Assembly (NCBI RefSeq): GCF_035594125.1
Contig: NC_087186.1
Coordinates: 2,645,228-2,709,227, forward strand
Direction of reading: 5' to 3'
DNA: 64,000 nt
Source of the DNA: Scylla paramamosain
Lineage: Eukaryota; Arthropoda; Malacostraca; Decapoda; Portunidae
Part shown: one piece after another, positions 1 through 11,600 of the stretch
Position numbering within the stretch: the first letter of the stretch is position 1
Layout of the letters: every line of letters begins with the position of its first letter
Program-made: the position numbers and the translations under genes
The notes under the pieces: generated by a model
Told to the model about the DNA's origin: nothing
The model's database searches: none
What the model saw: only the letters and a program-made list of their open reading frames with translations

Positions 1-668
1 AATAATATAAAAGTAGGGGCTTGCAGACCACCAATCATTTCTGCTTTGGCTGCCTGAGAAGACACATCACAAGAGGTGAAATGGCATCAAAAGGCTGCAG
101 TCATTCTCCAGATGCATTCTGCTATATATGTGGTCAATTCATCAAGACAAGAGCAAAAGAGTTCTCTGTGACAGCATCTGGAAAAAATCTGTGAAGCTTG
201 CAAAGCATAGTGTTGCGACGTTGGTAGCACACAGCCGCGAGTGGTGAAGATGGGCGTTGGCAGTGCTGAAATCAAGGAGTATGCTGGTAGTGAGATGAGA
301 CCAGAAGCGGGAAGCACTGTGATTGGCCAGAAGAGCAGCAGTGCGCCAACCAATCACTGAGGGGCCATCGTTATATAATGGGCTGTGGCGGTCCCTTGGC
401 GAGAGCATTCATAATACTCAGCAAGACCTACTTCAGCGCTCTCAGCAACAGTTAGCCAATCACTTCAACTACTGAGATGTCCAACTGCTGATCAACTACA
501 CTTGTGTCACGGGACTTTCCCGCTTGGCTGAGAGACCGCTCTTTTACTGTTCTTTTATCCTCCTACTGTATTTCCTTTCGCTCTTAGCGTCCTTCGAAGT
601 GGTGAAGGTGAATCCCACGGGCAGTGCCTCAAGGGGGGCCCTTAGAGGCCTGCCTTTAGTCCTTCGAT
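1..668. other. Leader region, no gene recognised
   Basis: No convincing coding region is seen on either strand. The last part runs directly into the first ATG of the LINE-B ORF1 at 670, so some of it may be that element's 5' untranslated region. The only short reading frames are overlapping and lack recognisable motifs. Confidence 0.4.
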
Positions 669-669
669 A

Positions 670-1930
670 ATGTCGGGCAAACACTCTGATAAGAGTAAGA
701 ACGCAGAGCAGGGTATATGCGACGGTTGTCAACAGCCGGGATACCATACTGCACTGCATAGGCAGGCTTCTTCTTTTTTGCTACCTTTAGCTATGGTCGC
801 TAGTCGGTCTGTGCCCCTTTATAGGATCTATTTCATCAATGTTCCATGGCACGAGTCAAGATTAGGCACCCTGACACAGAACGCAGAACCAGGATAAAAC
901 TACTACGAACCCTTTCTGAGCACTTAATATACAACACGAAGATCATTGAGGCCAAAGACTCGTTCATCGTACTCACCAGGTCAGATGAGGAGGTCGATGA
1001 AATATTTCAGCCTACATGCCATCAAGATCGAAACCTTGATCTTTCAGATCAAGGTTTCGATCCCATCCTACCGCCGGAATTAAGAGCAAAAAGGACCATC
1101 ATTCTGTTTAATGTGGACGACTACATCCTGTCAAACTCAGAATCTGCAATAAAAGAAGAACTAGTCACTGAAAATCCTTGGATCCAGGATGGGATTGACA
1201 ACATTTATAAAATCCCATAAACAAAAATAATGAAAATATGCTTTAATGAGACAAATACAACAAAAGCAGCTACAGAAAAAGGATTGCTCGCTTTCCATAT
1301 GACCATCCCATCTCACAACATCAAGGTGGATGAGTTTATTCCAATTGTAACATGTATGAAATGCCATTCGCTAGAAGGTCATGCCTCGCTAAGATGCCTT
1401 CATCCCAAAGATCACACAGTATACTTAGAATGTGCTAGCAATGAGCATACCAGGAAGGACTGTACCTCTCAAACTAAAAAGTGTCTCAACTGTGGTGGTG
1501 CGCAACGTACACTGGCTAACAAATGCCCTCGCCGAAAAAAAATAAATGAAAACAAAAGAAAGGAGAAGAAAACCAACCCAACATCAGCCCAACAACATCC
1601 AAGCAATGCAGACCCAAGATTTATTTGAAAAAAAGATGCAGCTGCAACAGTCCTCACATGCATTATCCATGCACACATAATATGCAACATAGCACAACCA
1701 AAGAAATACAATGAAGTTAACAAGGTTTACAAACTTAATAACCTACCGTCAATCACCATACCTACAAACCCATCATCCAAATAGATCATCAGCCTCGCCA
1801 GACCTACAGATGCAGAGACCAACCTAGGCAGCGAAACACTGGAAGAACAAGCAGAAGAAATAGAAGTAACCGAAGAAGACACGCTACAGGCAAAAAGCAA
1901 ACATTAGATGAAACACCTCCTTTGGAAAAA
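670..1930 (+). pseudogene. LINE-B ORF1, gag-like zinc-knuckle protein
   Basis: This is a nucleic-acid-binding ORF1 protein of the kind that packages LINE RNA. The start is taken as the ATG at 670. The frame shifts near 846 and again near 1220, then runs to a stop at 1626-1628. A glutamate-rich tail continues in broken form to about 1930. Three zinc knuckles are recognisable at 1354-1560. The first, CMKCHSLEGHASLRC, keeps its C/H ligands. The second has lost its first cysteine. The third has Q where the histidine is expected in CLNCGGAQRTLANKC. A perfect 17-bp hairpin at 1026-1062 interrupts the conserved region. The frame shifts and lost ligands show it is not functional. Confidence 0.75.
1026..1062. 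repeat. Perfect 17-bp inverted repeat, 3-nt loop
   Basis: The left arm at 1026-1042 and the right arm at 1046-1062 are exact reverse complements, with loop TTC at 1043-1045. It lies inside the LINE-B ORF1 pseudogene, where no structural hairpin is expected. Confidence 0.9.
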
Positions 1931-2494
1931 AAAAAAAAAAAGATTAAAGGTAAATATATTGGCCTAAAAAATATCTCCAAAAATAGTATTTGGTGGCCTT
2001 AAAGGAACATTATGCTTGAGACACTTAAGTGAAGTGATTGAATCTGGAATATACAAGTGGATATTCACTAATAACTTGTACTCTAAAGAAAGAACATACG
2101 ACTACTTAAAAAAAATAATTATATTGATCTAACAGATGTCTGGATGACCATAGAAGAAGCAGCTTTCGGGAAAATAAGGAATGGCTTCCAAAAGCGAAAG
2201 AACCCCATCTCCAAGTAAAAGAGGAAAATCAGGCTCAAGTCAAATGCGAAAGTAATAAACAGTTACAGTAATTCTTCAGTTACAGTAATTTTGCAAATGC
2301 GAAAGTACTCACTAACTTATTTTTTGTACATGGACAATATGGACAAAATTAACATATTCAACATAACGTACTCAATGGGAGAGAAAAAAAAGTGACGAAT
2401 ATATACAAAAAACTTAACTCCAGACATAATTTTAATAAATAGCCATGGATCTGAACCCAAAAAGAATAAGTAAATAAAATTTACAGTCACAATA

Positions 2495-2963
2495 CAGTAA
2501 AATCCCTCTTATCCAGCATCAACGGGACCGCCGACATGCCGGATACTTGAATATTGCCGGATACTTGAATAGAAGTGAAATTATGTCCACAATCACCACC
2601 CTACACTCACGCATCTTACCATAACAAAGATCAGCTGATCTTAATCAGCAGCTGATCTGATCAGCTGCTTAAGTGTAAGCACAACACGCTTCCTCTTTTC
2701 TACAACTTTAGGCATGATGAAGGCGTCAGGCGATAAACAGTGCACACGCGGGACTGAGTCACTGAGTAAACAGTGCAGTGGGCCGCGGGTGACGCGAAGC
2801 AGTGCGCTCTGGTGGCAAGGGGACAAAGTATGCCTCGCGCGGGAATTTTAATCGATTTTACGAGTACACATTGATTTTTTATTGATTTTAAGGCTCAGGG
2901 AAAAATGTTCCGGATACTTGAAACTGCCGGATACTCGAATGCCGGATGAGAGGGATTTTACTG
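2495..2963 (-). mobile_element. Tigger/pogo-type MITE inside LINE-B
   Basis: A 469-bp element with terminal inverted repeats of about 25 bp (left CAGTAAAATCCCTCTTATCC, the right end being the near-exact complement) and a TA target duplication at 2493-2494 and 2964-2965. CAGT termini with a TA duplication are typical of the pogo/Tigger branch of Tc1/mariner. Subterminal copies of the GCCGGATAC motif occur near both ends. It splits the endonuclease domain of the LINE, so it inserted later. Orientation is taken from the residual transposase start at 2644-2715. Confidence 0.85.
2644..2715 (-). pseudogene. Tigger transposase N-terminal stub
   Basis: The 24 codons from the ATG at 2715 begin MPKVVEKRKRVVLTLKQ. 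This resembles the start of CENP-B/Tigger-type transposases, just before the first helix-turn-helix. The frame then hits a stop at 2641-2643 and everything after it is missing. It shows that the MITE is an internal-deletion derivative of an autonomous Tigger. The frame continues upstream of this ATG without a stop to 2826, but that part has no family resemblance. Confidence 0.6.
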
Positions 2964-5272
2964 TACTTACCTTATTAATTCCAACAAGGAGATCCACAAT
3001 GGATCAACCATTCTTGTGAGACAAAATCTGAATCACAAAATAAAAGACAATTACGACACAGATATTATACAAGTTACCATTGAGACGAAAACTGGTCCTA
3101 TCAATATAGTCACTACCAACCTTCCCCAATGCAGATCATATTTACCATTCACAGACTTCCATTTAATAGCTTCACAAGTTACTCCAACATACATTATAGG
3201 AGACTTGAACGCACACCACCCTTCCATAGAGAAACGGAAAACCAATACTGTCAGTAAAGATCTTGTTATGTTAATTAACAACAATAAACTAAAACACTTA
3301 GGACCTGACTTTCCAACTTATTTATCACGTATTCATTTATCCACCCTCTGACATCGTGCTTTCCAACAGCAAAACTTATAATATACAATATAATACAGCC
3401 TGGACCACCACCTCCTCTGACCGCTTACCTGATCTCATAAAGATTACATCACACCCTATCAAAATCTTTTCCCCACCTCTACACGATCTAAAAGAAAACC
3501 AGTTGGAATGAATTTAAAAGGGAAGTCAAACTTGAAACCAGCAACATCAACACAAACCCTCACATATCACAGGAAACACTAAACAAATCTCTTAAGAAAT
3601 GGACTACAGCTATAACTTCCACGATGAGAAATCAAATTTCTACAAGAAACTATAAAAAAAAAACCTATTTATAATCAAAGAATAAAAGAACTACAATGGT
3701 GGAATAAACTGTTAATTCAAATTAGTTTGAGTTATGGATGTAGTTATGCTACATATATCACACATAAAACAATAAAACAAGCTATAATAAAAGAATGCAT
3801 AGATCAGAACCAGAGGAACAGGGAGAACAAAATTAAAGAAATTAACTATTTATACAAGGATCCCAAAAAATTCTGGCAGAACATAAACAAATTAAAAGGA
3901 AACCCAATAATTTTAAAACCATATCTAATTCAAAATAACAAGAAAAATATATGACGAGGAAAATATAAAGGAAATTTTGAGACATATTTAGAGTGATGTC
4001 TTTAGAATAAGCCCCAATGACAATCATCATTTTGATAAAGCAACTGACCAATTAGTAAATAACTACATAAACAACAATAAAACACAGCCTCGTGTTAACC
4101 CAAACAACCCAAATGACAACAACTACTTCACTTCTAAAATTGCTACCCAAAATATAAAAGATATATAAAAAAAAAAACACTCCAGGTCACATCAAAATTA
4201 ATAAAACCATATTTCAAAACCTACCTGAGGATACGCTGGAAACATACACCAAGCTTTTAAATATTTCTCTGTCCATGGGCAACTTCCCCAGCGCCTTTAA
4301 GCACGCAAAAATCAAACTAAAACCTAAACCCAACAAAATAACTTCAGACCAATTAAACTTAAACCTTTATCATTACTAGAAGTACCGGGTAAAATATTCG
4401 GAAAAAAAAAAATCAACATTAGAATCAGAACCTACCTCGAAACAAAATAACATACTACCGCAGGGGCAACACGGGTTTCGCCAACATCGCTCTACGGATG
4501 CCGCCCTAGCATTGATGACAGAGGTAATCTCAAAGGCTGCTGCAGAAAAGAAACAATGTTGTTTGGTTATACGCGACGTCTCTAAAGTTACTGACAGAAT
4601 CTGGATAAATGTATTAAAAATACAAGTTACAACAAATTCAATAACCTTCCATGTTATCAATGTTACTTTGCAGTTTCTTAGACAAGAGAACTACTTCCTT
4701 CTCTCTACATAATTTTGAAGGTCCCCCTTTCAGTCTGTAAAGCAGAGTCCCACAAGGAAGTTGAATCTCTCCCACACTTTACACCATATACATTCACGAC
4801 ATCCCCCCTTCCCCTAGCTATACATGGAATCAACGTTTTATACGCTCATGACATTACTCAAGTGGTTATACAACCTGGAAAATCTAGAAACATGCTAGCC
4901 AGAAAAATAGAGAAAGAAATAAACATCAATCCTTATGAAAACAAATGGAAAATTAAAACCAATACAACCAAGTTCACTATCCTCCCCATAGCTTTAAGGA
5001 AAACTACTCCAATCACCGTTATAGGAGAACAGATTCCCTACGGTGAAAACGCCAACTTGCTAGGTCTAAAACTTAGTAGGTACGGTTATAAAAAAAATAA
5101 ATAAATAAAAAAAAAAAAAAAAACATAAAAGACATATCCCAAAAAGCCACAATAGCGCTGAACACTATCAACAGATTAGCAAAACGACATTAAAATCAAA
5201 TCACATCTTGTGGAAGCGCTTGTTCTCCCAATTCTGACATACCCAGTCTTCACTCTAAATGCTCTTTCGGAC

Positions 5273-5819
5273 TCACCGGTGGTGCGACCCTGGTGCCGGT
5301 GGTGCGACCCTGACTAATGCTGTCGACTAGTGTGGTAGTGTGCCTCGTGTCTTGTGGTACTGTTCTGTGCGGGCAATAAAGACGAGTGCTAGTGAGCCTG
5401 TGTTTTGTTGTCCCTTCCCCCTCTCAGTAGTCTGCTGAGTCCAGACAGATACCGCGTGTGCGTGCCTCGCCCCCCACTAGGCAAACGGGCCCGACCACGA
5501 CAGCGGTAGTGGATTCCTGTTGTGTGTGCTGACCGCCTTGGGCTGCTGTAAGTAAGTACTGTAAGTAAGTGTGTACCTGAAGGCGCCTGAAGACCGAAAA
5601 GGGGCATGCACAACAATATTTTGCTGTGCTAGTTGGAGACCAAGGCAAGACCTGGGCACCTCATTTGGCTTGTGAGCATTGTTAGAGAACACTAGAAGGT
5701 AAAATAGCTGTTAGTTTTCAAGAGTAAAATCCAATTAAGAATTAAGAATAAAAATAAAACAAATTTAACAGAAACTCATACCGTTGTTCTTCTACAGGAT
5801 GGTATAAATTTGCTATTCC
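5273..5819. other. GC-richer unassigned segment, possible LTR or UTR piece
   Basis: No coding region is recognised. The segment starts with an imperfect duplication of a GGTGGTGCGACCCTG block at about 5276-5310. It contains an AATAAA hexamer near 5375 and a short GTAAGTAA duplication near 5550. These are compatible with part of an LTR or an untranslated region, but no partner copy exists in the window. Confidence 0.3.
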
Positions 5820-5825
5820 TAGAAT

Positions 5826-7240
5826 ATGGTGTGAACCTACTGATCACTCAACTGACTGCTTTTTCTGCATGGTGAATCCTTCCAAACGCTGATCTGGGAA
5901 AAATGCACCTGCTGTTTTCTATCCAGACATTCCATCTTCCATTGCACCAGTACCACACAGTACTGATCTTCCTGTATCAGCTCCTCCAGAAGTAAGTCAA
6001 CTATCAGAAGAAAGCAGCTAGTCAGAAGATGAGCTAAACAAAGAGGAAGACTGTGACATCATAGATACAGTTGTAGTTAGGAAGAATCCTTACTGCCCAA
6101 ACCAGAGACCTCAATGACCTCATCAGAGATCTTGGTTTGACAAAGTCAAATGGTGAGCTTTTGATTTCAAGGCTGAAGGAATGGGATTTACTTGATGACA
6201 GTGTGCAAGTGACCAACCAAAGAAAACGTCACAAACATTTGTCCAGCTTCTTTATAAAAGAGGACATGGTATGCTACTGCAATGATGTATCAGGCTTGTT
6301 TGATGCTATTGGAATTGCATGCAATGCAAATGAATGGAGACTCTTCATTGACAGCTCCTCCAAAAGCCTGAAAACTGTACTTCTGCACAATGGAAACAAG
6401 TATCCATCTCTACCTCTTGTTCATTCTGTGCATCTTAAGGAAGGCTACAGCAGCGTAAAGCTTCTACTGGAAATTTTGAACTACAACAAGTATTGCTGGG
6501 AAGTTATTGGAGACTTCAAGATGGTGGCTTTCTTGATGGGACTACAAGGAGGTTTTACCAAGAATCCCCGTTTTCTTTGCCTCTGGGACAATAGAAACAG
6601 AGCAGTACATTACCAGAGAAAGCACTGGCCTCCAAGGACTGACACTACAGTGGGAGCACACAATATCAAACATGAGCCATTGGAGAATCCTCGAAAGGTT
6701 TTGTTTCTTCCACTACACATCAAACTTTCTCATGAAACAGTTTGTTACAGCTCTTGACAAGGAGTCTGCTGCCTTCAAATATCTTCAAGACTTATTTCCT
6801 AAGCTTTCAGAGGCAAAAGTGAAAGCTGGTATCTTCACTGGACTACAAGGACAATTATGGAGTGCTCAGAATTTCTACAGAGACTCACAGGAAAGGAGAA
6901 AAAAAAAAGCTTGAGAGTGTTCATTGCTGTAGTACAGGGCTTTCTTAGCAACAACAAGGTTGATAAATATATGGAACTGGTTAAAACGTTAGTGAAAAGC
7001 TAAGGTGAGATGGGCTGCAGAATATCCTTGAAGAATATCCTTGAAGGATACCCTAGATACTCACCTCAACAATTTCAAGGAGAATATGGGAGCATATTTA
7101 GAGGAACAAGGGGAGCGCCTTCCACCAAGATATAATGAACTTTGAACAGAGATATCAGGGATCCTTCAATGAAAACATGATGGAAGGCTACATTTGGGAG
7201 CTCATACGTGAAAGTGATTTATTGTATTCACACAGAGCAA
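5826..7240 (+). pseudogene. Pseudogene of a multicopy uncharacterised animal gene
   Basis: The reading frame pieces resemble a large intronless-looking protein that I recall as recurring in many invertebrate genomes without an assigned function. Recognisable blocks, in order, are a cysteine-containing N-terminal segment (about 5830-5960), a block with KLLLEILNYNKYCWEVIGDF (about 6460-6520), a glycine-rich LMGLQGGFTKNPRFLCLWD segment (6534-6590), an FVTALDKESAAFKYLQD segment (about 6735-6785), and a C-terminal block around 7080-7220 ending near ENMMEGYIWELIRESD. Stops occur at 5890-5892 and 6019-6021, and frames change near 6105, 6740 and 6890, so it is not functional. No domain with known biochemistry is visible. 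It may be a retrocopy or part of a mobile element. Confidence 0.6.
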
Positions 7241-7597
7241 GAAAAACTGTTCATTTTTAACCTTAAAAACTAGTTTCAGAAGTTTTAAAATAAATGTTTG
7301 TGTCATTTGAATTTGTTTTTTTTTTGTTTTCTGTCCAAAATTGGTGAAAATGGTGAAATTTATCTATTTTGGGGCAAAAATCATTGTAAAAGCCACAAAA
7401 GCAAAGTTGGACAGGAATAATGGATATTTTCTATTGCTTTGCAATGAAAAAAAGGAAAATAACGCTTGTTTATCAAAGAAAAAATCGTGTTACGTGGTGT
7501 TATTAACAAATGACAAACCAAGAATGTTCATTTTAGAAGACGGGGACAATTGTGCCATTCATGAAGAGGTGAAAATTATATGGAAGATTTTATCGAG
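7241..7597. other. AT-rich stretch after the pseudogene
   Basis: This is probably the 3' untranslated sequence of the preceding pseudogene, with an AATAAA at about 7290. A short open stretch at 7341-7601 is lysine-rich, lacks motifs and is not supported as a gene. Confidence 0.35.
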
Positions 7598-7765
7598 TTG
7601 ATGAAGGGAGGAATTGAGTTTCGGTGCATTAAACAACAATAAGTTTGCTGTGCCTATATCACAAATTTTAGGAAGAATTTCTGTAACCTCCCTGTGTGTG
7701 TGTGTGTGTGTGTTAAATTACCAAAGGGCTGGACGTCTATGAAAAGACGTGGAAGTGTTGTAACC
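7598..7765 (-). mobile_element. Short LINE-A reverse transcriptase fragment
   Basis: Base-by-base similarity to LINE-A copy 2 at about 60600-60750 (same + strand orientation, hence minus-strand element), including the segment GGACGTCTATGAAAAGACG. A (GT)n run at about 7695-7712 has expanded inside it. It ends just left of the Gypsy target site. Confidence 0.65.
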
Positions 7766-7791
7766 CAAGAACCAAGGAAAAATTAAACATG

Positions 7792-8629
7792 TGTAATGAG
7801 TGCAAAACTAGGGCACAGTTAACCTACCTTAATTAGGCTCACCAAGCACTCACCACAAGAACCCACTGATTAATTTAAAACCTCCTGCTTAGGTTCACAG
7901 AAACCCGGGCCACAATTTAAAAATTTAATGGTTGAGTACATAATAAAGAAAACACAAATAAAATATGAGTGCTTAAAACTCTTAGAGGCCACACTGCTGG
8001 CACTCTAAAATACCTGATCCCATGAGAAAATGGGTAAATCCACATACAAATAAACAGGAGAAATAAACACTTCACGCACCAACACAAGAAATGTTATATG
8101 CCACTGACACTGTCCCACCCTAACCAGTACCACAGGACCCTCACACCCTATAGGCCCAACCGCACACCGACCCAACACGCTTAAGGTACACCACTACCAC
8201 TACCCTGAAGTACTGCAGCTCTTCCTCCATGCACGGCGGTACTAACACCATAGCAGCCAGGGACAGCAAGTTCCTCACTGCAGCCTCCTTAGTTCACAGT
8301 ATCTGCTACGGTGCCACCTCACTGACGTCCCACAGCACACTGCCAAGACCAAACTCCTGCCAACCAAGCGTACAAATCACCACCCTATCTCCCAATAATG
8401 TCCCCCAATGTACACTGTTTCACCATGAAAGAATACAACAAATCCCAATAACATACCTGCAAATCAAATGGCAAATCTACCACTAATCTGCACCCTGTCT
8501 CGCTCTCGCTCGCCTCTCCCGCAAAAATCGCCACAACAACAAACCTTCAGGGCCTTAAGACTCGTTTTGGCGGGACTCGCTGACTAGTCTGTGAGCCTCT
8601 CGCAGGCGCGCCCACTTCAACTTCTTACA
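7792..8629 (-). repeat. Gypsy-1 3' LTR
   Basis: An 838-bp direct repeat of 13704-14543, with TG...CA ends. It is the 3' LTR because the element reads on the minus strand and the polypurine tract abuts its inner edge. Differences from its partner are a few substitutions and short indels. Confidence 0.93.
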
Positions 8630-8641
8630 CTCACCCCCCCT
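8630..8641 (-). other. Gypsy-1 polypurine tract
   Basis: On the minus strand this reads as a G-run followed by TGAG, immediately upstream of the 3' LTR. It is the expected primer site for plus-strand DNA synthesis. Confidence 0.8.
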
Positions 8642-8658
8642 GAACTTTGTGCATGCCC

Positions 8659-11600
8659 TCATGCACAATCCCCACAGCCAACACAAGACGAACCCGTTGC
8701 ACCCCTTTCAGCAATCCTACTAGACCTCCTGAGTTGAGGGGCCTGAACCCCTTTAACCTGCTCTGAGCCTTCACCACTCTGTTCATCTGGCTCTTCACCA
8801 GGCCCTAGGGCATCCTCTCCCTCCTGCTCAACCACTGAGTCCACTTGTTCCTCTGAGTCCGGTTCTGGAAACCCAAAGTGCTTTAACACTTCTGTCATAT
8901 CTGGCATTTCTACTTCTTCCTCCTCTGGTGGCCCTTCATTACTTGTCGCTGCTGGCACTTCATTACTTGTCCCTGCATGGCCCTCACTGCCATTCCAAGG
9001 ACGCAAGTTACTGCGATGTAACACCTTACTACAGCCGGACTCACCTTCTGGTCTGACCCTATACACCCCACTCACCCCATCCAACACCTCCTCAACCTCC
9101 CACACCTCAGCTGCAAACTTAGGCTGAATCTTCCTCCTACCTAGTACTGCATTGTCCCTTAGCAACACTCTTTGTCCCACCCTCAATGGCTCTGCTTTTC
9201 CTTGCTCCTGACGCTTCCACCTATTGGTATTGTGGTAACTCTTGATGTTCAACTTAGCTGCTTTCCAAGCAGCCTCCTGTGTCTCTCTGAGCTTCCTAAT
9301 CCACATGCTATGGTTAATAGGCTCACTATCAGTTTCCTCACAGAACCTATCCAAAGGTAAATGGGGCTCCACACCAAACAACAAATAATGGGGTGAAAAA
9401 CCAGTGACAGCATGGGGTGTGGTATTATAGATGGCAGTGAGGCTTGACAAGTGCCTAGGCCAATGCTCCCGCTGTTCCTGACCAAGGGGAACTAACATCC
9501 CATGTAAGGTGCGGTTAAACCTCTCACAGATCCCATTTCCTTGAGGGTGATACGGGGTGGTACGAGACTTGGCTACATGGTAATACTTGCATAGTTCCTG
9601 CACTAACTTTCCCTCAAAATTCCTACCCTGGTCACTATGTACCCTTTCTGGGCAACCAAAACGGTGAAAAATCTCCTCCACCAAGATCTTGGCTACTGTG
9701 CTTGCCTTTTGGTTTTTAGTAGGAAAGGCCAGGGCAAACTTGCTAAACACATCCGTCACCACCAATACATTTTCCTTGCCATCCCTGGCCGGATCCAGCA
9801 AAGTGAAGTCAACAACCAACACTTCCCAGGGGCGGTTGGCTTCCAACGTACCCAACTTAGTCTTGGCCCGCACACCCTCCTCCTTTCCCATGACACAGAC
9901 TTTGCACTTTGCCACATACAATTTGATGTCTTCATGTAGTCCTGGCCAAGCAAACCTATCCTTCACTAGTGACGTTGTTCTAGCAACCCCTTGATGACCC
10001 CACTGATCATGAGCGGCTTTAAGCACTTCTGGTCTCTGATTCACTGGCAACACCACTTTCCACTTCCTAGAATCTGTCTCCCTTCCACGCCAGTAGATCA
10101 CCCCATGCCTCATAATGAGGGACCCTCTCACTCTCCACCATTGCCTAAACTCCTCTACTTGTAGCAACTGCCTTAGTTCTGCTGGCCTCACTCTACCAAT
10201 CATTTGTCTCCACAACTTCCCTACAACTGGACAAGACTGTTGCATATCCCTAAGCTGCTCCTTACTGGCACCACGCCATACCTGCATCACAGCCACCCCT
10301 TTCACCGAGGTGTTAGGACTGGTTTCCCATATCTCCTTCTCTTCCTCCCCTCCCTCAATCAATTCCTCGGGCCTCCTCGACAATCCATCCGCGTTACCAT
10401 TCTCCTTCCCTGGCCGGTATTTCACCTCAAAATCAAACCTTCCCAAGTCACCCAGCCACCTACTCTCCACTGCCCCAAGCTTGGCAGAGTTCAAATGTGC
10501 CAATGGATTATTATTCCTCAGCACTATAAAATGTCCACCCACCAGATAGTGCTTAAACTGCTCTGTCACTGCCCACTTCAGAGCCAACAGCTCCAATTTC
10601 CTAGAGCTGTAATTGCTCATGTTCCGCTCTGACTTTCTGAGACCTCTACTTGCAAAAGCCACCGGATGCAACCTCCCATCATGCTCCTGAGATAAAACTG
10701 CTCCCAGTCCTTCAAAGCTAGCATCTGTCTCCACCACAAACTGCTTGCTGTAATCTGCACTTTTCAACACTGGAGCCTGACTTAACTTCTCTTTCAACAA
10801 GGCAAATGCTCTGGCCTCATCCTTCCCCCAATAATCACTCACTGCTGCCTTAGAATCACCACTCATCAAAGCATGCAACGGAGCAGCCACCTTCGCAAAA
10901 TTTTTCACAAACCTTCTGTAAAAGGAGCAGAATGCGACAAATGCCCTGACCTACCTAACAGTGTGCGGAACTGGCCACTCCTGTACAGCCCGTATTTTCT
11001 CTGGGTCTGTATTAATTCCCTCCTTAGAAATGATAAATCAAAGGTACCTAACCTGGGGCTTTAGTATGTGGCATTTGGAAGGTTTCAACTTCAGCCCATG
11101 TTTCCTCAAAAGCTTCAACATTCCCTCCAGTCTATCCAGATGCTCATCCACACTCCGAGCAAACACCAACAAATCATCCAGATACACCAAAAGAGTCACA
11201 AAAACCTGATCGCTAAACACATACTCCATAAACCTTTGGAATGTTGCTGGGCTATTGGATAACCCCATAGGACAGCGCACATATTGATAATGGCCAAATG
11301 GTGTTACAAAAGCAGTCTTGGGCCGGTCTTCTGCCCGCACAAGAATCTGATGATAACCTGCAGCTAAATCAAAAGAAGAAAAATACTGTGCCCCGGCTAA
11401 TGCATCTAGTGTGTCTTGTACCCTTGGTAATGGGAAGGCATCTTTCACTGTCACCTCATTCAGCCTTCGATAATCAACACAAAGTCGCAGCGAACCATCT
11501 TTCTTCCTCACCATCACTATTGGGGCTGCATATGGGCTCACACTCTCCTCTATTACTCCCTGTTCCAACAGTCCCTTTACATGAGCTTTAACCTCAGTGA

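Larger units (their letters stand above)
2340..5110 (+). pseudogene. LINE-B ORF2, endonuclease and reverse transcriptase remnants
   Basis: The endonuclease part is recognised at 3016-3351, where the motif TYIIGDLNAHHP carries the conserved D and N of the exonuclease-endonuclease-phosphatase fold. Its N-terminal part lies at about 2340-2490, on the far side of the inserted MITE. The reverse transcriptase is recognised at about 4190-5100. The segment around 4460-4510 matches the HGFR-x-RSTD block. The active site reads YAHD instead of YADD near 4840, so the catalytic aspartate pair is broken. Several frameshifts separate these blocks. RNase H is not seen. Confidence 0.75.
669..5272 (+). mobile_element. 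Decayed Jockey-like LINE (family B)
   Basis: A non-LTR retrotransposon in normal order: a gag-like ORF1 with CCHC zinc knuckles (about 670-1930), an apurinic-type endonuclease (about 2340-3360, split by a MITE) and a reverse transcriptase (about 3500-5250). Every domain carries frameshifts or stops, so the copy is dead. The 3' end is lost where unrelated GC-richer sequence starts near 5273. No poly(A) tail or target duplication is visible. A second copy of a closely similar family lies in reverse at 28.6-31.1 kb. The Jockey assignment comes from the three-knuckle ORF1 and the absence of an RNase H domain; a related clade is possible. Confidence 0.8.

Noticed and set aside
1..668. Short open frames on the minus strand at the left edge
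   Set aside because: Overlapping frames of 70-90 codons with no motifs. Chance is sufficient.
8229..8486. A frame repeated at 14146-14472
   Set aside because: It lies in the two LTR copies, and the duplication is explained by the LTR. No protein family is evident.
10115..10632. Plus-strand frames over Gypsy-1 pol
   Set aside because: Antisense shadows of the gag-pol frame.
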